DNA of 27,285 bases. Origin: Pelargonium nanum (Eukaryota > Streptophyta > Magnoliopsida > Geraniales > Geraniaceae). A model generated the notes under the pieces. The model was not told the origin of the DNA. It worked only from the letters and a program-made list of their open reading frames with translations, and did no database searches. The stretch is from positions 1 through 27,285 of the forward strand of contig JAYMTF010001011.1 in assembly GCA_036897485.1 (NCBI GenBank), in the 5' to 3' direction. The position numbers were made by a program, and so were the translations under genes. This document shows positions 1 to 12,500 of the stretch, one piece after another (within the stretch, counting starts at the first letter, position 1; each line of letters starts with the position of its first letter).

Positions 1-89
1 GGGTAATATTGGAAACACATTAAATTATCTAGTAATCCTTAATTTTTACAAAAAATGGAAACAGAACACTTATTTTGGGACGGAGGGAG
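1..89. mobile_element. End of a Stowaway-like MITE (partial)
   Basis: The stretch ends in TATTTTGGGACGGAGGGAG followed by TA at 90-91. This is the typical inner-to-outer terminus of plant Stowaway (Tc1/Mariner-derived) MITEs with a TA target duplication. The opposite terminus is not in the window, so the left boundary is unknown and some of 1-60 may be ordinary flank. Confidence 0.55.
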
Positions 90-341
90 TAGAAATTACT
101 TATCGTGGACAATTACTTTGAAAGGAGAAAACTACTTGTACGTCACTTCAACAAAATTAATAGTAATCATCCAATGGAACAAAGAGCAAGTGCAGTTGTC
201 TATCTCGGGCTGTTAGTTGGGATCATGGGTGTTTGGCTTGTGGCCGGCAAAATATTTAGGTGGTCACTTGTTTGCGTCACTATTTTGCTTGCGTATATAC
301 CATAAACATTTATTCGCATGCACAAGTCTTATTTTAATATT

Positions 342-603
342 CTTCTTTCGTCACAAAATAAATATCATAATTCACAATATTTTTGTCTCAAAATAAATGT
401 ACATGAATAAAAGCTACTTAATATCTATTACTAGCTATATAAAAAAAATAGATACACATGAATAACTAATATGTTCCTATAATAAGTTGGTTAAAATCTA
501 TTAAATTTAATACAATATATGTACACGAAGATAAAAGAGAATACATTAATTTTTTAATTTTCTTATAATAAAAATTAAAACACTTATTTTAAGACAGACA
601 GAA
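342..603. mobile_element. Degraded Stowaway-like MITE
   Basis: The left end, CTTCTTTCGTCACAAAATAA, resembles CTCCCTCCGTCCCAAAATAA. The right end, CACTTATTTTAAGACAGACA, resembles its inverted partner. The length of about 260 bp and AT-rich interior suit a Stowaway element. The termini differ from consensus at several sites and no clean TA duplication remains, so this is an old copy or a chance resemblance. Confidence 0.4.
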
Positions 604-993
604 CAATAGATATCAATAGATACAACTACTTGGAGTACATATAGAGGCAGCTGAGAAAGCAATTCCTGTCATACAATTGAAAACTCTTCTCTTTTGTTAA
701 CCTTCCAAAAGAAGTCAAGATGAGAAGAGAGAATAAATATCTCATATTTCTTCTGTAATTTAACAAAAGAAAGAACTTTACTACAAAGCATATTCTATAA
801 ACTAGTCAAAATTTACAATATTGTACACAGTCTGGATCAGTCACTTCCCAATTAATGAATGGTTAAGCAAGTATCATATTCATACCCACAACATAAAATT
901 TAAAACAGGGAAGGAAAGATGGAAACTACTCTTCTTCAACGTAACATCACTGCAAAACAAGAAATGGATCCATCAGCTGCAACTTCATTTTAA
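604..993. other. THO2 3' untranslated region and downstream flank
   Basis: This lies directly after the THO2 stop on the minus strand and should hold the 3' UTR and polyadenylation site. I see no textbook AATAAA on the minus strand close to the stop, so I cannot place the cleavage site. The plus-strand open frame over 821-1081 is a shadow of exon 32 and flank. Confidence 0.5.
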
Positions 994-1063
994 CTACTTC
1001 CTGTGCCTCCGCTTTTGTTCTGCTCTCTGCCTCTTCTCGTCATCCCATTCTCTGTCGTACATT
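994..1063 (-). other. THO2: THO2 exon 32: terminal coding exon after a U12 intron
   Basis: A 70-nt exon, too short to show up as an open frame of useful size. Joined to exon 31 (ending after CA of a glutamine codon), it reads [11 protein letters not shown] and ends in KRRHRK before a TAG stop at 994-996. The extension is strongly charged like the rest of the tail, and from memory it matches the C-terminal style of plant THO2 proteins. The alternative, reading through exon 31 to the TAA at 1200-1202, adds only YP and would waste this conserved-looking peptide. Confidence 0.85.
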
Positions 1064-3480
1064 CTACATTACGCTAGTTAAGGATTTCCATACTGTCACA
1101 TGGCATGAAATGGCAAACTGAAAATTAACTTGCCAAGGCACATTTGAGTTTTGACTATATAAATGTGTGTGTGTATGTGTGTGTAATGAGAATCATATCT
1201 TAAGGATACTGCTCAGCATCGCGACGGGTCATTTTACTGCCTGCTTCTTTACCATGAATCCTCAAACCGGGTTCTTCTATGTAACCTGAACGAGGAACCA
1301 CAGCTGCCTTCCGATCTCCCCTTTCTCTCCCATCATATGACTGAGACACACCAATGGTGAGGGGCGGAGGTGGTGGGGCAGCTGGAGAATATTCACCAGC
1401 TTCCATTGATTGCAGGTGATCTCTTTTAAGTTTCCGCCTCTTAGATGCTGCTGCACCTGCGTCCATTTCTTCCTTCAAAACATTTGATTTATCCCTCTCC
1501 CTCTCCCGCTCATCCACCTACATAATGGAATTCAGAAATTAGAAAGAGCATTCAGCATTGAAAGAGTGGTGGCATGAGAAATGTCATAACAGAACTCTTT
1601 ACCAATTTGTCAAAATCCTTAAAAGATGAACCACAATCAACTACATGACTTAAATCAGAAATAAATAAGAAACATACATACCTTCACTGGCAGCACCTCT
1701 CGATCTTCTCGCTTCCTCTCTCTGAAATCATCTTCTCTTCTACGTTTTGCATCATCTAAGGAATTCTCTTCAGACCGTCTTCGTTCTTTCTCTTCATGTC
1801 TTGGAGAAAGCCTTTGAGAATGTCTGCTGGTTCCAAATCTTCTATCAGTGTCGTCATCTCTTCTACCAGTAACAGACTGAGGGACAATGTTAGGTGGCAG
1901 CGGCGGAGGTGGAGGTAAGCTTTGCCCATGAAACCGATCATCAGCATGAGATTTATCTACAGATGATTCACTGTAACGCACTTTGCTTCTATCATCCTTA
2001 GCTTTATCAGCAATTCTATCAAAACTCCTATCTGTACCCCTATCTTGCAATCTTTCAACTGAACGTTCTCTTCCATGTCTTTCCATTGATCTAGCTCTTG
2101 ATTTTTCAGCTAAATCATCTCCACGAGACTTATCAGGACGCTCCAATCTATCCCTGTAGTCTCTCTCATGTCTTTCACCACCTTTATCTTTTGACCTGTC
2201 TAAGGGTTTGTCAGTAGCCCTATGACTATTTAAATCATCACCTCCAGATTTATCAAGATCCACAAATCGAGGATCCATGGACCTCTCTCTGTCAGAAGAG
2301 CGAACATCACTCTCTGCTTCTCTCGTATCATTGTCACCTTTCCGACGTTTGACCGGTAGTCTGTCTGGTTCTTCAGCTGGACTGATTCTCTTTTGCAGCT
2401 TATCACTGGACTTTGATGGGGCAATAGAGCCATCATGCCTAGGAGAATGCACAAGTCGAGATGAAGAGGCCCTTGGAACATCAGGAGCCTCAGCCGTATC
2501 TTCTTTGACTGTGGAAAGCCTTATATCAGTAGACTTGGTAGCCCCACTTTCCCCCTTTGACTCGCTACCATGGATATCTGAAGATGTACGGTTAGTTGGA
2601 GCAGAACTTTTTGCAGGAACTGTATTACCATTGGCAGAGCCTGAAGAAGTAACATTTGTTGCTCCTCCCTGCCTGCTCTCTGATTGATGAGCTGAAAGAT
2701 CTCTATCGCTTGCAGAAACTCTCCCAACACCTTTTCCAGATTTACCATCATCCTTTGCATTATCTTGTTTCAGGGGCTTAGAAAGGGAACCAGCAGGCGC
2801 AGACCGTTTCACTGAGGCTTTTGTCTGTGAACAGAGAAGGATATTTAGGATATAGATGAGACTAAAAATTATAAAAAAGAGCTTTTCACAAGGGAGATGA
2901 TAAGTAGCCTATATTTAAGTAATAAAAGATATATATGACTTGTAAAACGTACATCAAACTTGACAATCCTAACGAGCAACAAATTTGTTGTTCAACTTTT
3001 TTTTTTTGACGGGGAATTTGTTGTTCAACTTTAAAACACAAATTCCTTAGTAGCTTTTTAAAAGCACAGGTTTTTTGTCACCGCCAAACCACAGCATAGG
3101 CAATCAAAAGTGACGATCCTAACATGTCAAACTTCTATTGAGCTCCTATCTTAAAGAGCGGGGGAAAATACCCGTGCAGGCTTTTCTTATCTTAGAATGA
3201 AGAACCTTAGAAGCTTTCCTAGTCTTGGAGGCTTTTATTAAGCTCATGGTTCCAAACCAATTGGAAAACTCCCTCCGTACCAAAAAAAATTGTCCACTTT
3301 TTAGAGTCAATTTGTAAAGAAAGTGGACAATTATTTTGGTATGGAGGGAGTATAACAGAATCCCCTCTTACAAACTATATTTTAATTATGACAGTTTGAA
3401 AAGCTATACTTCAAAGTGAATGTAGAAGACTTGCAAAAATAAGCTGACTTGAAACTTCCAGAGAACTCCTACCTTAAGAC

Positions 3481-3529
<49 letters not shown>

Positions 3530-6500
3530 GAATATTGAGATGAAACTGGGTTATAAAATGACAACAAATACCCCCTGAGGATTGCTTTTAAGATGAACCT
3601 TGGAAGGATCCCTATTTTCAAATGACTGAATACACATTCGTAGACTTTCTTATCTTAGAATGATCTAACAAACCTAAAATGCTATAAATTAATAAAAAAA
3701 TTAAAAGACAACAAATCTACTAGATTCACACTTCATCCGCCAGAAAAGGCACAAAGTTATGTATTGTCAAGCTAAACAGGATAGACAAGATACCAGGTAT
3801 TACCTCAGATTCAGTAGAGTTCTTTGGAGCAATTTTGGCAATGTTATCATCTGATGTCCTGTTTGTAGATTCATCCACTTGTTTCTGGATTTCACTCAAT
3901 CTGGATCCACCCTGTACAGTGGCTGGCAGGATTGATGATGGTGCATCTGACCCATTGGCCAGTGAACCACCTTTTAATTTTATATGACCTTGATCAGATT
4001 TAGCACCTGAAACAGTTTCTCCTCTTTCCAGCCTCCCATCTACAGCTTTTGTTCTTGATAATGGATCTTTGACTGAATTAACCGGATCAGAATGATGGAC
4101 TCCTGTCGAAACAGTTCTTCCGGAAGGTTCACTCAGAGAAATATTAACGGCAGAACCATTTTGCACGGAAGCATTACCAGGTATAGACTTAGATCCTAGT
4201 GATTGAGCGGGCTTTAATTCAAGATAGCCCATTCCAAATTCCTCATCAGTTACCCATGAAGGCTGAAAATTTGGGCATAGAACGTGTCAACAGTATGAAC
4301 CTAAAATAAAACACTAACAATCTTACAACATACCTTTCTAGCAGCAAGGGCTGCAGCAACACCTGTTGCCAGCACCTTGAGATCCTCTCTTTCATCACCT
4401 TTTATTTTAGCTACCTGTATGGAAAGGAAAGAAAATATGAACCAAATGAACAATTCACACAAAAACTACAAATTTGAAACACAGAAACCATCCTAAAATT
4501 CTCACCCGTTTTTCAAGGTTAATACCAGTTTTTCGAGTAACTGGGAAAACACCAGAAATTTTTGTCAACAAAATAAGAGCATTTCGAATTTCCATGTACT
4601 CAGTTGATTCCAAGCACTGAATCAATAATCGTGTAATTCTCTGACTCCATTTCCAGTGAACCTTCAAACAAAAGGTAAAATGAATTGCAATCAAGGGGAA
4701 AAGATAGAAATGATGAAATTTAAAAGATCAAAATTTTCAGTAAAGGTAAAATCAAAAGTGAGAAGACAAAAGAAAACCAGACAGCAGCAGAAGTTAATTA
4801 AGACTCTTCAAGCAAGACATGGGATATTTGCTGCACTCCATTAATATTTGCACAACCAAAATCTACCACTTTCATTCAGATAAACCCACAATGTACAAAC
4901 TTCATTATTTGGAGGAAAATAAAAATCAATGTTAGTTAGGAATAGCATTACAAAACTTACCTTTATAAATTGACCGTATGTAACTCTTTGACTGTTTGGA
5001 TATCTGTAATACACAGCGAAACCTGGCTTGTTTCCGCACTCACGTTCATAGACTGATTCATCACTCTGAGAAAGATAAACAAGCATACAAAATCAAAACC
5101 AAATAACAAGTATATATGAAAATAAACAATTGATTAATCGAACCAAGAAATGACTTATTACCTTCCAAGTATATATGAAAATAAACAAACATACAAATAC
5201 AAAACCAAATAACATGTATATATGAAAATAAACAATTGATTAATCGAACCAAGAAATGACTTATTACCTTCCAATGGTAAGCAATTTTTAGTGTTTCATA
5301 AAGAAACCTTCCAAGTCTACCCACTTCATATTCGGTGCAGCAACAGATCATAGGTTGTAGAGTCTTACATATTAGAACATCAATATGGTTGACTGTGTTA
5401 AAAAATGGTGTCCCAAGAGAATGAAGAGTGTGCACAAACATGGCACAATAAACAGCATCTGGCATACTAAAAGTGCAGCGTGGAAAAATGCAGCGCTGGA
5501 GGAACTCCATGTTGATCTTCAGAGTATCAGGACAGGAGCTCAACCACTTGTCCTTTTCGCGAGTAAGCCGTCTACGAACAGATGCAACATTTTCTTCATG
5601 TTTGTGGAGCTCACTAGTTAGACGATCGAGAGATTCTTGAATTCTTTCCTTGTCTTTCTTCCTTTTGGTGATTGCTGAACTTGAATTGTCAGAAAGCTCT
5701 TCTAGAGCTTTCAGAGCAGAATGCTGCTTTGAAATTTCAGATTCGTAACGATTTCTAGGAACATAAAGATCATAAAGTGTGAGACCCCAAAATGTAGCAT
5801 AAAGATCAGGAGATAAACTGTTCCACGCTTTTGATGGCAACATAGTTCTGACAGTATCAAGAAGATCTGACCACCTGCATATAAAGATGTAAATAATTTA
5901 ATAACTAATTTGACAGTTAAAAATACACAGGTAACAAACTTAGCCAAAATATAAGGAGTACTGCTGCATTGAGAACAACAAATATAACCACAAAACACAT
6001 CAATACTCCATGTCAAGTGAGTTATTCTTAAAAGGAAGCAGACTATGAGAACAAAAGTGAGAATTATTACATAATGGGCTTCTTATGAGAGCCAACATCC
6101 AAAATGATTTCGTCAGATGATTCTGTAGGCTCAGACTCCAAATCCACAGCCAAGACATTTGAAACTTCTCCAGTATCCAAAGGCCAAAGGACATCGTGTC
6201 TTCCTTGACTCTTAAAGAGTCTCATTATAGGACGATATATTAAAAAGGCCACCTGTAAGGAATGTATCAGAACATGGATGTGAAAGCTTATTAAATTAAC
6301 TGAAGCGAACTGCAAGTAACCATTGCTGTAAAGAGCATAGGAAAAAAGGAACTTGCAAACTGCATCTAGAAATCAAGGCAAAGCCTAAGCCCAATAACAA
6401 ATAAACTACCAGAAGATAATTAATAAAAGAGAACATGAAAGAAAAACAAAAACCTGGGAGAGATTTTAGGGCATACCTCAGGATCAAGGTGGTACATGTG

Positions 6501-9500
6501 GATGAGCTCATCGAGGGGGGGAATCAGCTGAGCATACGTCATTGCCGGTGTCATTGCACTACAGAGAAACTCTACAAATTGAAGAAGAGTCCCATGGCAT
6601 CGATCAAACTGCTCGCTGACCATCTTGATGTAAGGTGCATCAGCATTTATGAGAACCCTGCAGAGAATCATTAGATAATTATTACTCAAGAGCTTAATAT
6701 TAGCACCAATGTCAATGTGAAGGTGATTGACAAACAATAACCAATCAAAGCAGGCAAGCCACAGAATAATATACTCAATCTTAGCATAATTACATAAAGG
6801 ATGAAGCTCCTTATTTAACAGACTTAAACAACAACCAAATCATTTCTCAAACAAAGTTGGCTTCAGCTACAATAATCCTTTAGCACATAAAAAATCAACC
6901 ATTAAAATCACCATTCACCGTCTTGCTGGATAAGTTTTGTTAGAAAAAGACAGCACATACAAGCTGCCTGACTCAACTCATATCCAACTTGACACTCTAG
7001 AATCAGAGATCTTTATTCATCATGCAAAACAATAGATGATGTCCAAAAAAAACAAAGAAATATGTTGCACATTTATTCGCTTTTATGACAGGGAGATTAG
7101 CTTACACTGAGCGATGTTGAGCAATAAGCAACAGAAGGGGAATTGCCAACTTCGGTTCATCCTTAGAAAGCAATGAGTCCCTTAGCCTGTTGGTGGATTT
7201 GACCAATGCCTATTTGGAACATTAAAATCTCACATTTAGCACATAAAAGACCAAAATATGTCTATCTTCAATCTGACCAATGCCTGTTTGGAAAATTCAA
7301 TATCAAACTTGCTTAGCTCCATATCATAGGTTTAAGCACACCTTGTTGTTTCGAGTAATCCCAAAAGAAGTAGCCTGAAAACGGAGAGTCTCACTCCCTG
7401 CCATGGCATCCAGTTGTTCCTCAGTCAGGTTTTCCGTGTACTGGACATTGGCCATTTGTTGAATGAGTTCCTGTACCAAATAATGCCAATTCATGACTAA
7501 TCTGATTTGGGCTTAATGAGAAACCATGAGATGAAAAACCTTCAATATTGCCAATACCTGTAGGAGAACAAGCTCAATTCCTTTTCCTCGTTTCAGTTGA
7601 TTCACAAGATACTGAAAGAGACCTCTCAGTTCCATGGAAGGGTACTTCTTACACCTACAAACCATTAAGTACACCAGACAAATCTTTAGGCATCTACACC
7701 TGACAATCTGATTTTTCAGAAGCGCATCATATCTATCACACACGACTATTTTGTTATAAGTGCTAAAGAAAGCTTAGGCAGAGCAAAACTAAAAAGTGAC
7801 AGTTACAAAAAATTGAAAACACGAAATAAAGAAAGAAAGAAAAACAAGCAGTATAAGAACAACACTACAACGAGAAGTTCTCAAGGATCAAAGTGCAAAG
7901 GAATGTTTAAGAGAATTAACCAAAGAGATGATGTGACTCTTGAACTACATACGCAGATCATTACAAGTTTAAGGATAATTTTTATTACATTATCAATCCT
8001 GCTCATCTCAGGCATAGTCATTAGACATAAGACAAATGAACTTCCAGAGAAAAACCACCAGTACTTATAAAATTGAGCAAACCAGATACCTATCAGAACT
8101 TTGGTAGATGAAGCTCAATAAGAGAACGTGGCCTCAAACTTCTGTTGATTTTAGAGAAGCCGGGTTATACCCAACAATTTGTGAACCTCCCTCTTATTCA
8201 AAATGGAGCAAGAAATAATACATTTCCAATGGACCATTCCAGTTTTGAAATGTATTCCACAAACACGAATCACCTTTGGAATTACAACTAACCCGACAGC
8301 CATCATTAAAACCAGCCTAATCAGAAAGTATGCCTAATCGACAAAAATGGAACTTCAGTTCTCACTATGTTGAACTAAGCAAGCATATTGAAGCAAGATT
8401 TCCTGAAATGTGCCAACAAAAATATGGAGCCAAACATGTGACTGCTAACTGAGAATGAGCACCAAAATGAAAAACAAAGCTCCCAAGAATCTTCTAACAC
8501 CCTATCAACTGCCAGGTCATGGACCTCCCACCTAAACACAGTTGAACTCTAAGCTCTTCAAAGGCCAACCAACTCAAGTAAGGGCTCCATCGCCTGCTCA
8601 GAAATATGCAAACAACCAAACAGCCCCTCTCAATAAAAGTAGGATTTTGACAAAATGATAAGCCACTCAAAACCACTGAAGCCTATCAAGATAAACAATT
8701 ACACCTCATTTCGCTTTCCAATAACAAAAATTCAACATCATCCATTTAAGTAACTGATAAATATAGGAGATATTATTTGCAGGTTGCACTCTTCCCACAG
8801 GAAAAAGGTCACCATATTGCAATCAGGCAACTTTTCCCCATTTCATCCTCAAACTTCCATAAGCATACTATCTCTGTAAAGGCCACCAGCCAATTCAACT
8901 GCTTACAAAACCAAGGGCCACTTTCACAGTAAACCATCAACTATTGAAAACAGATCATGTTCATTTATTCAGGTTATGCCCGTACATCTTTGACCATTCT
9001 ACAATTGTCTAATCACATCTCTAACTACAAGCTTATAGAGCTTTTTAGCAGGGAAGGGCGGAAATAGGTGAGGAGTTTAGAAAAGTAGTCCTAACAAAGG
9101 GCACACTTCTCCCCAGTAAAAGCCAGCAGTTTTTCAATTCTGCCAAAACACATTAAGTTATCTGATTGATGCAACACCAAATGACCAAATGGAAGCCAAG
9201 GTAAGGTGTTGAAACTCATGGATTTGCATACCATGGTAAACAACAATTTCCCCAAAATTGATCTGCATCATGGAAGCTCATGGGTTATAGCTTAACTGAA
9301 AATTGATCTGCATCTTGGAATTCTGAGTGAAATGTCTGAAGAATTCCCCATGTGCTATATTCAAATTCATTAGACTATTCGAGTACAAGACCCCTTAAAT
9401 ATTTTAAGGAGACATGAGTGAAAACAAAAACAAAAACAAAGACACTCAACACAAGCAGATATTCTTAAGCACTAGCACTGCATATACGAACTCACACTGG

Positions 9501-12500
9501 AAATTCATATAAAATGTAGAAAAATTAGAAAAATACAGCATAGAAACAGATATTCATGTTTAAGCAGAGAAAAATACATACAGGTGACCCCAAAATGAAG
9601 CCAATGATTGAAGCCAATCTGACACATTAAGGCCATCGTCTTTTAGCTTCTCTCGCCCTCCTTGTGCCAAACGCTCAATGACAACATATTCTAGAACATC
9701 ATACTCGAGCTGTATATTGGGGAAAATATGAAATTAAGAACCCATAACTAAACAAAAGAACAAGCAGGAGACAAAAGCAATCACTGTGATCAGAAACTAA
9801 TTGTACTAACAAGAAACAACTTTATCAAAACAGTAGCTGCCAACGCAACAAAACCGGATACTGGAAACCACAAAAAAACAAAGAAGTGCCAACTGTGTTC
9901 TCGTTGGATAAGGCACAACAGAATGATCTTAGGTATGACCAAAAACATGCACAATTAATTACCAGCAACTAGTAACTCCACCAATTTAACTCTTCGAAAC
10001 ACATTACATATCTGGCACCGGAAAGCCATACCTGTGTCAAATACTTGAATGCATCTACAACTGGAGTAATCATATCTCTGTATGCCTCAATCTACACAAC
10101 AAAGTAACAGGGATAAAATTCTGTCATGATAAAAAAGTCAAACCAAACAGAAAATTATTAGAAGTAAGAATATATATTATTTACATAAAAACATTAAAAG
10201 TACCTGATGAACAATAGTTCGAAGTACAGTCATTGGATTTGCATGAGCTAGTTTGGCAACCATTCGACCAAGCTGCTTCAGATTTTCCTTTGCAAGCCTT
10301 TTCAAGATTCTTCTAGTATCCAACTATAAACAATAAAGAATAGTAAAAGAGCAATTTAGCACCAGACTTAATACATTCATGAGAACAAACTAAAACATAT
10401 ATATATCACCGTACCTTGGCAGTTTGCCTTGCAGCCAAAACCATTGGAATCCGTTCATCATCCTTTTCCCATTCACCATATAAACGATAACGTACCTGAG
10501 AAGAAAGAATCAAACTCATCTAAACACTACTAGGCCAAAAGTTTTTAAATTGAAATATCAAATAGCACTGATGTAGAGCTAACCTCATAAGGAAGCAGGG
10601 TCATTACTTCCCAGATTTCCTGCCCAACAGCTGGATTTGCTGGGATCAACTGTAAGGAAGGAAGTAAACAGGTTCCTAAAGCTTCCTCCACCCTTGCCTT
10701 AGCTTCCTTAAAGTGCAGATGAGGGTTTCGTTTTCCAGTGGCAAATTCGTGATTGACTGCACCATCACCATTACCTACAAGCTCTAGTGCAGACATGAAG
10801 TAGCCCCTCAATACCCTACAAACCTAATCACAAAGAAACCAAATGGATCACATGACAGAGCTTGTTAATTTCAAAGTTGGGCTACATATAAGGGCTTGAC
10901 CTTCCACTACTAGAAGATTGATCTTGTTAGTAGGGTTCCACTTGCACCTTTATAAGTAGTTTATTCTTTTTCTATTTTTCCAATGCGGGAATAATATTCA
11001 TCACCCACTTTCTTCACTCCCCCTCACGTGCAAGCCTCACATTTTTCTTTTATCGTGAGCTCGACGCATCACGTGTAGGATTTTTCTTTCTACGCGGGTG
11101 CCACTGCAAGCGGACAGGAGATCACAAGGGTAGGTTACTCAATCGGGCCACAGGCTTGAATCAAAACCAGGCTCTGATATCATGTTAAATTTCAACATTG
11201 GACTACATATAAAGACTTGCTTCCACTACTAAAAGGTCAACCTTGTTAGAAGGGTTTCACTGATACCTATATAGATATGTATATCTTAATCTTTTTCTAT
11301 TTTTCCAATGTGGGACTTTTTATCACCCACTTTCTTCAGAGCTTATTACATATTCAGGAAAAGATAAAATTATTAGTAGAAAAACTCTAAACAAATGTAC
11401 CTTCTGCAGCAACAAAGTGTCACGGTAAAGATATGGACCCACAGCTGCAAGCAACTGAAAAAGCTCTTTGGGGACATCAATGAATGACCCATGTACTGAT
11501 GAGTTTGTCAAATCCATGGAATCAGGGCTGGATCCTGACGGCAACCGAAGTGTTTGAAGATGTTTTTGATGAACAATATCATATGGTAAGGAGATTGATT
11601 TCTCAATAAGCCTGGGAAAACATAACATAAAATCATTAGATATATTCAACTCAATGCCATTATAAGAGAGGGGGGTGGAGAAGAGAGGAAAAGAGGGTGA
11701 AACAATAATGAAAAATTGAAAATAGATAACCCTTAAAACTGATTTCTTGAATTAAGCTAATAAGGTTCACATCCACCTCCATACAACACTTATGGAGGAC
11801 TTACTGGAATATGCTGGGCCGTTGGAACTGTTTTTGTGTGCCACATCAGTCTGTGAATGCATTGTACAAACACTAGTACACTAAAGAACCAACAATATCA
11901 ACTGGAGATTAAAAGATAACAAAAAAATATAGCAGCATTTACCTGAATAAACCATTGCAGATTTCAATGTGCGCCACTGGATTAAGAGGTGAAAGCCGGT
12001 CAAACAGTACATGGGCATGGTGCCTGACAAAACGGAGGTCATATGGAGCATGATACATAATAAAAACAAGTATAGGTACAAGTGGATCTCTTCTTAGAAG
12101 TCAGAAACACCAGATCTTAGAAGGTTCCCCATTTCATAAAAGAACTGGATGATAACACTTGATCCTTGATAATGTATGATTCTCAATCAACTTAGAAAAA
12201 TGAATTAAGTTCATAAGAATCTCTTGTCAGACCATAAAAGCACCAGATCTTAGAAGGCTCATTTCATAGAAGTACTAGATTAAAACAAATTGCTTGATAT
12301 AATGTGCAATTCTCAATCAAGCAACTGTACAACTCAAATTAAAATCTGGTACTCAAGTTTGCAAACCCATAAGTATAGCCGCTAAGGACTAACTACGTAC
12401 AATTGCCAAAAGAAGTGAATAACTAATATCCATACATTTAGTGAATGGAAATTAGATTCTAATATGGAGGTATAGGAGTTCAGAATACAGTAGTGGTGTG

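Larger units (their letters stand above)
2825..3803 (-). other. THO2 intron 29 (979 bp)
   Basis: Holds an 82-bp MITE (3269-3350) and a (TG)n(AG)n microsatellite. It also has a direct repeat of AATTTGTTGTTCAACTTT (near 2983 and 3018) and two copies of CTTATCTTAGAATGA (near 3187 and 3648). The repeated fragments suggest small local duplications. No coding potential seen. Confidence 0.8.
10863..11338 (-). mobile_element. Complete TRIM (miniature LTR retrotransposon) in intron 14
   Basis: A fossil non-coding LTR-type element in the same orientation as THO2. Two LTRs of about 155 bp (11183-11338 and 10863-11016, each TG...CA on the minus strand) flank an internal stretch of about 165 bp. Next to the upstream LTR is a primer-binding site reading TGATATCAGAGCCTGG, matching plant initiator-tRNA-Met sites. 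A purine run, GAGGGGGAG, abuts the other LTR. The element is bounded by an identical 5-bp target duplication GAGCT (10858-10862 and 11339-11343). The LTRs are roughly four-fifths identical by eye, so it is old, several million years. It encodes nothing and would need another element's proteins to move. Confidence 0.93.

Noticed and set aside
105-305. Plus-strand open frame of 66 codons with a hydrophobic stretch
   Set aside because: No recognisable family, no clear promoter or partner exon, and it lies between MITE remnants. Probably chance.
821-1081. Plus-strand frame of 86 codons
   Set aside because: Antisense to THO2 exon 32 and its 3' flank; no similarity to a known protein.
1200-1209. 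TAA at 1200-1202 as the THO2 stop
   Set aside because: It overlaps a near-perfect U12 donor, and the downstream exon continues the frame with a charged, protein-like end. Kept only as the product of intron retention.
2277-2687. Plus-strand frame of 136 codons, serine- and leucine-rich
   Set aside because: A mirror of the charged THO2 exon 30, whose repetitive codons leave the opposite strand open.
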